Below are positions 33,825 to 41,866 of a DNA stretch of 64,000 bases, in pieces (position 1 is the first letter of the stretch; every line of letters begins with the position of its first letter). A model generated the notes under the pieces. It searched no databases. It had not been told where the DNA came from and was given only the letters and a program-made list of their open reading frames with translations. The DNA lies in contig NZ_JARVCO010000007.1 in NCBI RefSeq assembly GCF_034531395.1, positions 434,001 through 498,000 of the forward strand, in the 5' to 3' direction. The position numbers and the translations under genes were made by a program. Origin of the DNA: Pontiella agarivorans. Its GTDB lineage: Bacteria; Verrucomicrobiota; Kiritimatiellia; Kiritimatiellales; Pontiellaceae.

Positions 33825-33839
33825 TTCCAATGGTTGGAA
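33825..33839. repeat. TTCCA-N5-TGGAA palindrome in the DUF1223 leader
   Basis: TTCCAATGGTTGGAA ends exactly 14 bp before the ATG at 33810 (minus strand). Confidence 0.7.
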
Positions 33840-33866
33840 CTTTTCGAGGGGAAAATGTTCAAAATG

Positions 33867-33898
33867 AAAAAGCCGCCCTCGAATGAAGGCGGCCCTTT
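33867..33898 (-). terminator. YceI gene terminator
   Basis: Read on the minus strand, GCCGCC and GGCGGC enclose a TTCATTCGAG region and are followed by TTTTTCA, 22 bp beyond the stop. Confidence 0.8.
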
Positions 33899-33919
33899 GA
33901 ACGCATCGGGAAATGGGTT

Positions 33920-34480
33920 TTACATGGTGGCTTCCATGGAAATACTGATTTTAACCTCGTCACCGATAACCGCTGCCGGAGAGCTGGTCAGGCCCAGTTC
34001 GCGGCGATTGAGGACGGTTTCGGATTCGATGCCCATGCGCTTCTTTCCGCGCGGATCATCCAATGGCCCGTTAACGGTCACGGGCAGCACAACGGTTTGG
34101 TATTTGCCGAGCATGTTGAGGATGCCGGTTACTTCATAGGTTGAGGCGTCCTGCTTTTTCACCGTGGTACTTTTAAAGGTAATGGTCGGATATTTTTCCA
34201 CGTTGAAAAAATCTTCCGCCCGCAGATGTTCGTCGCGTTTTTCGTTGTTGGTATCAATGCTGGCCGCCTGAATCGTTCCTTCAATCGCTTTGAGCGTATT
34301 GGATTCCAGATCAAAATCCACGGTGCCTTCGAAGGTGTTGAAAGAGCCCTTGGTATTGCTCACCATCATATGTTTAACAGAAAAACCGATTTCGGCGTGG
34401 CCGGTATCCAGAGTGAATATTTCGGCGGGTGTGCTCAGTGCAAGTGCCGCTGCGGCAGCAAGTATCATACAGGTTTTCAT
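33920..34480 (-). CDS. YceI family periplasmic protein
   Basis: A 186-residue exported lipocalin-like protein. The signal peptide (M-K-T-C-M-I-L-A-A-A-A-A-L-A-L-S-T-P-A) is followed by D-T-G-H-A-E-I-G-F-S-V-K-H-M, F-E-G-T-V-D-F-D, A-A-S-I-D-T-N-N-E-K-R-D-E-H-L-R and F-F-x-V-E-K-Y-P-T-I-T-F-K-S, all YceI signatures. The family binds isoprenoid or other hydrophobic molecules, with some members acid-inducible. ATG 34480 is preceded by AGGAGAGAGC; longer frames lack support. Confidence 0.9.
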   Translation of the reverse strand: MKTCMILAAAAALALSTPAEIFTLDTGHAEIGFSVKHMMVSNTKGSFNTFEGTVDFDLESNTLKAIEGTIQAASIDTNNEKRDEHLRAEDFFNVEKYPTITFKSTTVKKQDASTYEVTGILNMLGKYQTVVLPVTVNGPLDDPRGKKRMGIESETVLNRRELGLTSSPAAVIGDEVKISISMEATM

Positions 34481-34662
34481 TGCTCTCTCCTTTATGTCGT
34501 GGGTTTTGTCTGTGAACCGGGGTTTGGTTAGTACGGACCCCCTTTCCTCTGGTTTGTTAGATATTTGTGTCTGCAGATTTCCAGACGGGTGCACGAATGA
34601 CTTGAGCCGGTAGGGCGCAAAGGCTATAAATTCCGCTCATTTTTCCCAATCGGAGCAGTTTT

Positions 34663-37065
34663 ATGAAAGTACCGGTCAGCTGGCTGAAAGAATATGTAGA
34701 TTTTGAAGATTCCATTGAAGGTTTGTCGGACAAGCTCACCTTTGCAGGGCTGGAAGTGGAAGCCATTGAAACCATCGGATCCGATTTCGAGGGCGTGGTG
34801 GTCGGCGAAATTCTGAATATCGAACCGCACCCGAATGCCGACAAGCTGCGGCTCTGTACGGTGGACTATGGCTCCGATGAACATATGCAGGTGGTCTGCG
34901 GTGCGCCGAATGTGGAAGTCGGCGGAAAATATCCTTTTGCACCGGTCGGTACCACACTGCCCGGCGGGTTCACGCTGAAAAAGGCGAAAATCCGCGGCGT
35001 CGTTTCCATGGGAATGCTCTGTGCGAAAGATGAGCTCGATCTGGGCGAGGACCATTCCGGTCTGCTGGTTCTGGATTCCGGCCTCAAACCGGGGACTCCG
35101 TTTGTGGACGTCTGGGGTGAACCCGAAACCGTGATTGAACTTGAAGTGACCCCGAACCGGCCGGACTGGCTTTCGATGATCGGTGTGGCGCGCGAAATGG
35201 CTACGCTCTACGGTACCGAGCTGAAACTGCCGGACTTTGGAATTTCCGAAACCGGAAATGATGTGAACGAGGAAATTTCTGTCCGGGTTGATGACGATAA
35301 AAAATGCCCGCGCTACACGGCACGGGTGCTGAAGGACGCAAAAATCGGACCGTCGCCCGCCTGGATGCAGGAGCGTCTCGAGGCGGCCGGCATCCGCCCG
35401 ATCAGCAATGTCGTCGATATTACCAATTATGTGATGCTCGAAACCGGCCATCCGCTGCATGCCTTTGATGCGGCTACGGTGGCCGGAAAGCAGATTCTGG
35501 TCCGCACAGCCGACGCCGGCGAAAAAATGCAGACGCTGGACGGTCAGGAACGGGAACTGACCGAAGAGATGCTGGTGATTGCCGATGCCGAAAAAGCGTC
35601 GGCCGTCGCCGGGGTGATGGGCGGTGCTGATTCCGAGATTACCGATTCAACCACAACGATTCTGCTCGAAGCCGCAGCATTTGAGACCTCAACGGTCCGT
35701 CACACGGCCAAACAGCTGGGGCTGAGCACCGATTCTTCCTACCGTTTTCAGCGGGGCGTAAATACCGAATCCGTTGAATATGCATCGCAGCGTGCCGCGG
35801 CGCTGATGTGCGAGCTGGCCGGCGCAAAATGCTGTTCCGGCGTGGTGGACCTTTATCCGCAACCCAAGGACACCATCCGAATCCCGTTCAGTTTCAAGCG
35901 GATCGAAAATATGATCGGGGCCGAAATTCCGGCCGAAAAAATGCGGGGTATTTTCCAGACTCTGGAAATCGGACTGGAAGAGGATAACGGGGAAACAGCG
36001 GTGGCTGTCGTGCCGAGCTTCCGCCTCGATCTGGAACGGGAAGTGGATCTGGTGGAAGAAATTGCCCGGATTCACGGTGTGGACAATATTCCGGCCAAAA
36101 CTCCGCTGGCTAAAGTGGTTCCGGAAGCCGATGATTCGCGTGTCCGCGCGGTTTCCAGACTGCGGAACCGCCTGCAGGGGCTGGGCGTCAGCGAAATTAT
36201 GAACTACACGCTGGTGAGTACGCCGCTGCTGGATCTTTTCGATCCGGATAATAAAGGCGAGCGTGAAGAGCTGCCGCATCCGATCTCGATGGATCAGTCG
36301 GTGATGCGCACCTCGCTGATTCCTCAGCTGGTTGAAAGTCTGGGACGCAATCTTTCACGCCAGGTGAACGAAGCCTGTTTCTATGAGCTGGGCCGCACGT
36401 TCAAACGCGTTAATGAAGCTCCGGTTCAGACCGAAATGGTTTCGCTGGGCATGATGGGCCCCGTCGGCCGCAGTCTGCTGAACAAGCAGGCGTCCGTTAA
36501 GGACGAAGAGATGTATGTCTGGATGAAAGGGCTTATTGAGCAGCTTTCAGCCGCTCAGAATCTGACGGTTTCGTTCAGCGTTCAGGATTTCCCCGAGTTC
36601 GAAGCCGGAAAGTCGGTCACTGTGCTGATCAACGGCGAAGCCGCCGGCAAAATGGGACTGGTGAATAAAAAGGTGCGCGATGAATGGCGTTTAACCGGTC
36701 CGGTGGCAGCGGCTGAAATTGAACTGGAAGCCCTGCTTAAAAATGCATTTAAAATCCGCAAAACCGAGGAGCTTGCGCAGTTCCCGTCGATGAGTCGCGA
36801 TATTGCGCTGGTGCTCGATGAAGCCGTCACACATGAAGAAGTTGTCAAACTGATCGGCAAGGCGAATCCGAAGGATCTGGAATCATTTGCATTGTTCGAT
36901 GTCTATCAGGGCAAAGGGATCGAAAAAGGCAAAAAGAGCCTAGCCTATAACTTTGTCTACCGTTCTGCCAAACAGACGCTGACCGATAAAAAGGTTAATA
37001 AAGTGCACCAGAAGCTGACCGATTTCCTCTGTAAACAGCTCGGGGCGAGTCTCCGGGACAGTTAG
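34663..37065 (+). CDS. pheT: Phenylalanine-tRNA ligase beta subunit
   Basis: The 800-residue protein has the full bacterial PheT architecture. It starts M-K-V-P-V-S-W-L-K-E-Y-V-D; the tRNA-binding OB domain is at about 40-150 (N-A-D-K-L-R-L-C-T-V-D); B3/B4 follows at about 210-370 (RPISNVVDITNYVMLETGHPLHAFD); B5 at about 400-470; the catalytic-like fold and C-terminal anticodon-binding FDX-ACB domain (P-S-M-S-R-D-I-A-L-V-L-D, about 705-800) end the chain. It needs PheS, which is usually directly upstream; here pheT is preceded instead by the divergent YceI gene, so pheS must be elsewhere. Confidence 0.97.
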   Translation: MKVPVSWLKEYVDFEDSIEGLSDKLTFAGLEVEAIETIGSDFEGVVVGEILNIEPHPNADKLRLCTVDYGSDEHMQVVCGAPNVEVGGKYPFAPVGTTLPGGFTLKKAKIRGVVSMGMLCAKDELDLGEDHSGLLVLDSGLKPGTPFVDVWGEPETVIELEVTPNRPDWLSMIGVAREMATLYGTELKLPDFGISETGNDVNEEISVRVDDDKKCPRYTARVLKDAKIGPSPAWMQERLEAAGIRPISNVVDITNYVMLETGHPLHAFDAATVAGKQILVRTADAGEKMQTLDGQERELTEEMLVIADAEKASAVAGVMGGADSEITDSTTTILLEAAAFETSTVRHTAKQLGLSTDSSYRFQRGVNTESVEYASQRAAALMCELAGAKCCSGVVDLYPQPKDTIRIPFSFKRIENMIGAEIPAEKMRGIFQTLEIGLEEDNGETAVAVVPSFRLDLEREVDLVEEIARIHGVDNIPAKTPLAKVVPEADDSRVRAVSRLRNRLQGLGVSEIMNYTLVSTPLLDLFDPDNKGEREELPHPISMDQSVMRTSLIPQLVESLGRNLSRQVNEACFYELGRTFKRVNEAPVQTEMVSLGMMGPVGRSLLNKQASVKDEEMYVWMKGLIEQLSAAQNLTVSFSVQDFPEFEAGKSVTVLINGEAAGKMGLVNKKVRDEWRLTGPVAAAEIELEALLKNAFKIRKTEELAQFPSMSRDIALVLDEAVTHEEVVKLIGKANPKDLESFALFDVYQGKGIEKGKKSLAYNFVYRSAKQTLTDKKVNKVHQKLTDFLCKQLGASLRDS

Positions 37066-37122
37066 AAAAGTCTTATTCTTTTGTAATGGTGTTCCTGTTG
37101 CGACGAAGGTAGTAATAGGAAC

Positions 37123-39174
37123 ATGCGAGTTTATAAGGTCAGTTTAATCCTGCTAATTGCTTTTCCGGTACTCAATACCGGGGCCCAGCTTGTTTCCACT
37201 TATGAAGTAAAGCCGGAGTTAAGAAAGGCTGATTCTGATTGGATGTGGCTGGAATCCACGGTCGACAAAATAAAGGCTGAAGAGTGGGCAGCAGTCAACC
37301 ATATGCCTGTTCGGATTGATGATGGGCGTACACTTGCCGAGCTGGTGGCTGTTAGGGACGGAAAACCCGTTTATATTAAAACGCATAATGCTAATGCCGC
37401 AATTTCTACGGGAGCGAACCTCATCCGGGATGTCAGCCCTTATAATCTGGATGGAGATGGTGTTATCGTCGGAGTATGGGACGGCGGTGAAGTTTTGACA
37501 ACCCATCGTGAGTTCGGGACCCGGGTCACGGATAAAGATGCGGTTGCATCGCATTGGCATGCAACGCACGTCGGCGGAACAATTGCAGCCTCAGGAGTGA
37601 CATCCTCAGCCAAGGGCATGGCTCCGGCTGCCATGATTTATTCTCATGACTGGACGAGCGACATCTCTGAAATGACCACCGAGGCGGCATCCGCACCGGG
37701 GCAGCAGTCAGCAAAGATCTATCTCTCTAATCATTCCTATGGTTATTTTACCGGCTGGGAGGATGGTACGTTTTATGGGTTTGAAGATTTCGGGAAGTAT
37801 AATTCCAATGCTCGTTCAACAGATATCATGGTTTACAATGCACAATATTTTCTCCCTTTCTGGTCGGCGGGAAATGACCGGAACGACGCTGGCGATGGAT
37901 CGCATGAGGGGGATGGCAAATACAAAGATGGCTACGATACGATTTCGGATAATGCCATCGGAAAGAATGTGATGACGGTTGGAGCGGTTAGTGATGCTGT
38001 TTCGGGGGGAGGCCGGAATGTGTCAAGGGCTGGCATGTCGGCCTTTTCAAGCTGGGGGCCTGCTGATGATGGGCGTATTAAGCCGGATATTGTTGCGAAT
38101 GGCGTAAATCTTTACTCCTGCGATGACGACAATAATTCAGACTATACTCACTCCAGTGGAACAAGCATGTCATCTCCGAATGCCTGTGGATCTGCAGCAC
38201 TGCTGGTGGAATATTATAAGGAATTGTTTCCCCCTGACGGTGCGATGCGTGCCAGTACGCTAAAAGGATTAATCATTCACACAGCGGATGATCTCGGGAA
38301 TGCCGGGCCTGACTATTCCTATGGCTGGGGGCTGATGAATACCAAAGCAGCGGCTGACTTATTGAAAGATTATGCCGGAGGCAGTGTGCAAAGGCTCAAG
38401 GAGGGGCTTCTTCACGAAACGACCAATACGGTTGATACCTTCACAGTTGCTGCATCAGGAAATGAGCCCTTACGCATTACCATTTGTTGGACGGATCCTG
38501 CAGGGCCAACACAGAGTACATCCGACAGCAGAACGAAGGTGCTGGTGAATGATCTGGATCTCCGTGTTACGGGACCGGGCGGGACCTATTACCCGTTTGT
38601 TCTCAGTTATTCGGTTCCCGAAGCTGCCGCAACCACCGGAGACAACGATATCGATAATGTGGAACAGGTGCTGATTGATAGTTCAATACCGGGGAATTAC
38701 ACCGTTGAAGTTTCGTTTAAAGGTTCTGAGCTTGCAGGTGACAGCCAGCGTTATTCGATGCTTGTGTCGGGGATTTCCTCCGATTCCGACACCGACAGTA
38801 TTCCGGATTTCTGGGAAATGCAGTATTTCGGCAGTACGACCGGTGCACTGGCTTCGCTGGATAGCGACGGTGACGGGGCGGATAATCTGACGGAATATAT
38901 TTCGGGTTTTGATCCGACGGATCCGGCATCGGTTTTTGCGATTACGACGCAGGAGGCGGGGCCTGACGGAGGTGCACCGTTTGTGATTACCTGGAATGCC
39001 GTCGAGGGGCGGGTCTACAACGTAAAACTGTCCAATAATCTGCTGTATGACCCGTTTGCGGGAAATGAATCGCTTTCCGGGGATCTGCCGTATCCTGCCG
39101 ACAGCTTTACCGATTTGGTGGAGCGCGTGACTTCGCCGGTGTTTTATCAGGTGGATGTTCGTCTGGCGGATTAA
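37123..39174 (+). CDS. Secreted subtilisin-like (S8) serine protease
   Basis: A 683-residue exported protease with a signal peptide (residues 1-21). Catalytic motifs are in order: V-G-V-W-D-G-G (Asp), H-A-T-H-V-G-G-T-I (His), F-W-S-A-G-N-D-R-N-D (oxyanion Asn), and G-T-S-M-S-S-P-N-A (Ser). A P-domain-like beta region follows (F-T-V-A-A-S-G-N-E-P-L-R-I). Residues 545-595 hold acidic calcium-binding repeats (D-S-D-T-D-S-I-P-D, then D-S-D-G-D-G-A-D-N-L-T-E-Y). The last 70 residues resemble a beta domain common to secreted PVC proteins. Its paralogue at 39668-41866 is similar throughout. By eye the first 1.6 kb is more A/T-rich than the paralogue and the neighbours. The ATG has AGGAA 3-7 bp upstream. 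Confidence 0.9.
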   Translation: MRVYKVSLILLIAFPVLNTGAQLVSTYEVKPELRKADSDWMWLESTVDKIKAEEWAAVNHMPVRIDDGRTLAELVAVRDGKPVYIKTHNANAAISTGANLIRDVSPYNLDGDGVIVGVWDGGEVLTTHREFGTRVTDKDAVASHWHATHVGGTIAASGVTSSAKGMAPAAMIYSHDWTSDISEMTTEAASAPGQQSAKIYLSNHSYGYFTGWEDGTFYGFEDFGKYNSNARSTDIMVYNAQYFLPFWSAGNDRNDAGDGSHEGDGKYKDGYDTISDNAIGKNVMTVGAVSDAVSGGGRNVSRAGMSAFSSWGPADDGRIKPDIVANGVNLYSCDDDNNSDYTHSSGTSMSSPNACGSAALLVEYYKELFPPDGAMRASTLKGLIIHTADDLGNAGPDYSYGWGLMNTKAAADLLKDYAGGSVQRLKEGLLHETTNTVDTFTVAASGNEPLRITICWTDPAGPTQSTSDSRTKVLVNDLDLRVTGPGGTYYPFVLSYSVPEAAATTGDNDIDNVEQVLIDSSIPGNYTVEVSFKGSELAGDSQRYSMLVSGISSDSDTDSIPDFWEMQYFGSTTGALASLDSDGDGADNLTEYISGFDPTDPASVFAITTQEAGPDGGAPFVITWNAVEGRVYNVKLSNNLLYDPFAGNESLSGDLPYPADSFTDLVERVTSPVFYQVDVRLAD

Positions 39175-39221
39175 CGCTTTTCTTTACTTTCGGCATAAAA
39201 AACGCTATTTCTCCGGGTGCT

Positions 39222-39236
39222 TTCCAAGGATTGGAA
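39222..39236. repeat. TTCCA-N5-TGGAA palindrome between the protease genes
   Basis: TTCCAAGGATTGGAA ends exactly 14 bp before the ATG of the small ORF at 39251, the same spacing as the copy before the DUF1223 gene. Confidence 0.7.
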
Positions 39237-39250
39237 TGCGTATTACAGCC

Positions 39251-39586
39251 ATGAAACGCGTTTATACTATTTTACTAGTTGCTGCAGCGGTTACATCCAC
39301 CGGTTTCCGGGGGTTGAAGCCCTTATCCGATAGGGTATTTCCGCCGCTGGATCTCCTCATCTGCGAGAAGCCGATGGCCGGTTTTCAATCATTGAAAACA
39401 CCGATCATTGAAAAGAAGCGGATCAGTGCTCCGGCAACGGTTCATTTTGCAAGTGAACCGGAGTCCGTGAAACAGCCGGTCCGTCCTGTACAGCCGCTGG
39501 AGGAGCGAACGGATGATATGCTGTTCGAGGCGGATGCGCTCAGTTTCCTGCCGTTCGATGATGCGGTGGTGAGACCCTTCGAATAA
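39251..39586 (+). CDS. Small exported protein between two S8 proteases
   Basis: A 111-residue frame starting M-K-R-V-Y-T-I-L-L-V-A-A-A-V-T-S-T-G-F-R-G, a plausible signal peptide. The rest is rich in proline and charge, with no recognised motif (P-V-R-P-V-Q-P-L-E-E-R near residue 80, ending V-V-R-P-F-E). It begins 77 bp after one protease gene and ends 82 bp before the next, so it may belong to the same operon. A chaperone or inhibitor of the proteases is conceivable but unsupported. Confidence 0.5.
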   Translation: MKRVYTILLVAAAVTSTGFRGLKPLSDRVFPPLDLLICEKPMAGFQSLKTPIIEKKRISAPATVHFASEPESVKQPVRPVQPLEERTDDMLFEADALSFLPFDDAVVRPFE

Positions 39587-39667
39587 AACCCGCAATTTAT
39601 TTGCGTCTTTACGGGGTGAATATTCTTCTTCATCCCATTGTCTATCAATCTGTAACCCGGAAAAGGT

Positions 39668-41866
39668 ATGCAGGCGGATGGTAAAACACGGTGGCGCAGT
39701 TTTCTGATGCTGGCAAGAGCGGTGATGATCAGCTTTTTTTGGTCGGTAGTTGCGACGGCACAGCCGCACCGCACCTTTGCGGAGCGGCCGGCCCGCCGGA
39801 CGGAGCGGGCCGATGAAATGAGGCGACAGGCGGCACAGAGCCGGGCGGTTGCCAAAGTCTGGGCGGAGCGTCGGGGGCTTGAACTGCGGCATGATGACGG
39901 GACGCGGATTTCTGAAATCATGGCAGTGCGGAACGGGCGGCCCTTGATTTTTACCACGCAGAATGAAAATGCGGCGGTTTCCACCACTGCCGATCGGGTG
40001 CGTAACGAACTGGGGGTGAATGGTTCCGGCGTTCGGGTGGGCATTTGGGACGGCGGACTCGTGCTGACCAATCATCAGGAACTGGCCGGCCGGGTGGTGG
40101 TCGGCGATGCGGTGGCGGCGCATTATCATGCCTCGCATGTCGGCGGAACCATTGCGGCGGCGGGGGTGAATCTGCGGGCGGAAGGCATGGCTCCGGCTGC
40201 GGAGCTTTTTTCCTGTGACTGGAATTCAAATACCGCGGAAATGATTTTAAATGCGGCAGCGGAACCGGGCGAAACGAATCGATTGTATATCTCCAATCAT
40301 TCCTACGGTATTTCGTCGGGCTGGTTGCAGTATTACTGGACGAATCCCTACACGCATGAATCGGGCTGGCACTGGTGGGGCGATATTGAGGGCATAGAGG
40401 GCGATCCCTATTTCGGGCAGTACAGCTATTGGGTCCGCTATTGGGATGAAATCGTTTACGATGCGCCGTATCACCTCATTTTCAAAGCGGCCGGAAATGA
40501 GCGGAATGATAACCCGCAGGACGGGGACCGGGTCTATTATACGCTTGATGACGGCGAAACCTGGACCAATGTGATTTATGATTCCGCTGTGCACGTGCCG
40601 GGCGATGGAGATGCCAAGGGCGGCTACGACACCATTCCATACTATGGAAATGCCAAGAATATTATGACGGTCGGTGCGGTGACGGATGCGGTGACGGATG
40701 CGGTGGTGGATGGATCGCGAAGTCTGTCAAAGGCCGCTCTTACAGAATTTTCCAGCTGGGGGCCGGCGGACGACGGGCGCATTAAACCGGATATTGTGGC
40801 AAACGGGATGGAGCTGTTTTCGTGCAATTCAACTTCAACAAATGCGTATGCCGTCCGAAGCGGAACCAGTATGGCCTGCCCGAATGCATCCGGGTCGGCG
40901 GCGCTGCTGGTTGATTATTACGACCATCTTTTTCCGGAGCAGGCGATGCGGGCGAGCACACTCAAGGCATTGATTATTCACACGGCCGATGATTTGGGCC
41001 GCCCGGGGCCGGACTATCAGTTCGGGTGGGGGCTTATGAATACCCGCCGAACGGCGCAGCAGATGGACGATCTGTTTGCCGGAAACCGGATTGCCATTAA
41101 GGAGGAGCGGCTCCGTTCCGGCGAAACGGATATTTTTCGTATTTTTGCTGACGGCTCTGCACCGCTCAAAGTGACGCTCTGCTGGACGGATCCGCCGGGC
41201 GGTTATTCCGATGCACTGGATGACCGGACGTCGATGCTGGTGAATGATCTGGACCTGAAAATCATTGCGCCGGACGGAACCGTTCATTATCCGTTCCGCC
41301 TCAGTTATGCGGATCCCGAAGCGTTGCCGGAAACCGACGGGAAAAATCACGTGGATAATGTGGAGCAGGTCGTTATCGAATTTCCAGAGTCCGGAACGTA
41401 TAGCATCGAAGTGACGCATGCCGACGAACTGCAGGACGGGGAACAGCACTATTCGCTCATCACGAGCGGGGCGGTTTCGGATGCGGATCAGGACGGGCTG
41501 CCCGATGTCTGGGAAAATCGTTTTTTCCAGACCTTTACCGGCAGTGAAATATCAGATGATTCCGACGGTGACGGATTGAATAATCTGGAGGAATATATCG
41601 CGGGATCGGATCCGACCGATCCGGCGTCGACGTTTTCAATTGCTTCGGTTTATCCGCTGCCGGTTACGAATGAGAATCCGGTGGTGATTAAATGGGATGG
41701 TTTACCGGGGCGGATCTATCGGGTGTACTGGACCTATCACCTGCAGTATGTTCCGTTTGAGCTGATCTCCGGGGAAATCCGCTGGCCGGTCAACAGCTAT
41801 ACCGATACCGTTGAGCGGATCGGCAATGCGGCACTCTACCGGATTGATGTCCGTTTGGATGACTAA
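39668..41866 (+). CDS. Secreted subtilisin-like (S8) serine protease, second paralogue
   Basis: A 732-residue exported protease. The signal region is near residues 10-32 (ending V-V-A-T-A-Q). V-G-I-W-D-G-G, H-A-S-H-V-G-G-T-I, A-A-G-N-E-R-N-D and G-T-S-M-A-C-P-N-A give the Asp, His, Asn and Ser positions. It carries an insertion between His and Asn (W-L-Q-Y-Y-W-T-N-P-Y and later W-G-D-I-E-G) that the first copy lacks, which may alter specificity. Calcium-type repeats (D-A-D-Q-D-G-L-P-D, D-D-S-D-G-D-G-L-N-N-L-E-E-Y) and a C-terminal beta domain follow. Its end overlaps the converging helicase gene by 4 bp. Confidence 0.9.
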   Translation: MQADGKTRWRSFLMLARAVMISFFWSVVATAQPHRTFAERPARRTERADEMRRQAAQSRAVAKVWAERRGLELRHDDGTRISEIMAVRNGRPLIFTTQNENAAVSTTADRVRNELGVNGSGVRVGIWDGGLVLTNHQELAGRVVVGDAVAAHYHASHVGGTIAAAGVNLRAEGMAPAAELFSCDWNSNTAEMILNAAAEPGETNRLYISNHSYGISSGWLQYYWTNPYTHESGWHWWGDIEGIEGDPYFGQYSYWVRYWDEIVYDAPYHLIFKAAGNERNDNPQDGDRVYYTLDDGETWTNVIYDSAVHVPGDGDAKGGYDTIPYYGNAKNIMTVGAVTDAVTDAVVDGSRSLSKAALTEFSSWGPADDGRIKPDIVANGMELFSCNSTSTNAYAVRSGTSMACPNASGSAALLVDYYDHLFPEQAMRASTLKALIIHTADDLGRPGPDYQFGWGLMNTRRTAQQMDDLFAGNRIAIKEERLRSGETDIFRIFADGSAPLKVTLCWTDPPGGYSDALDDRTSMLVNDLDLKIIAPDGTVHYPFRLSYADPEALPETDGKNHVDNVEQVVIEFPESGTYSIEVTHADELQDGEQHYSLITSGAVSDADQDGLPDVWENRFFQTFTGSEISDDSDGDGLNNLEEYIAGSDPTDPASTFSIASVYPLPVTNENPVVIKWDGLPGRIYRVYWTYHLQYVPFELISGEIRWPVNSYTDTVERIGNAALYRIDVRLDD

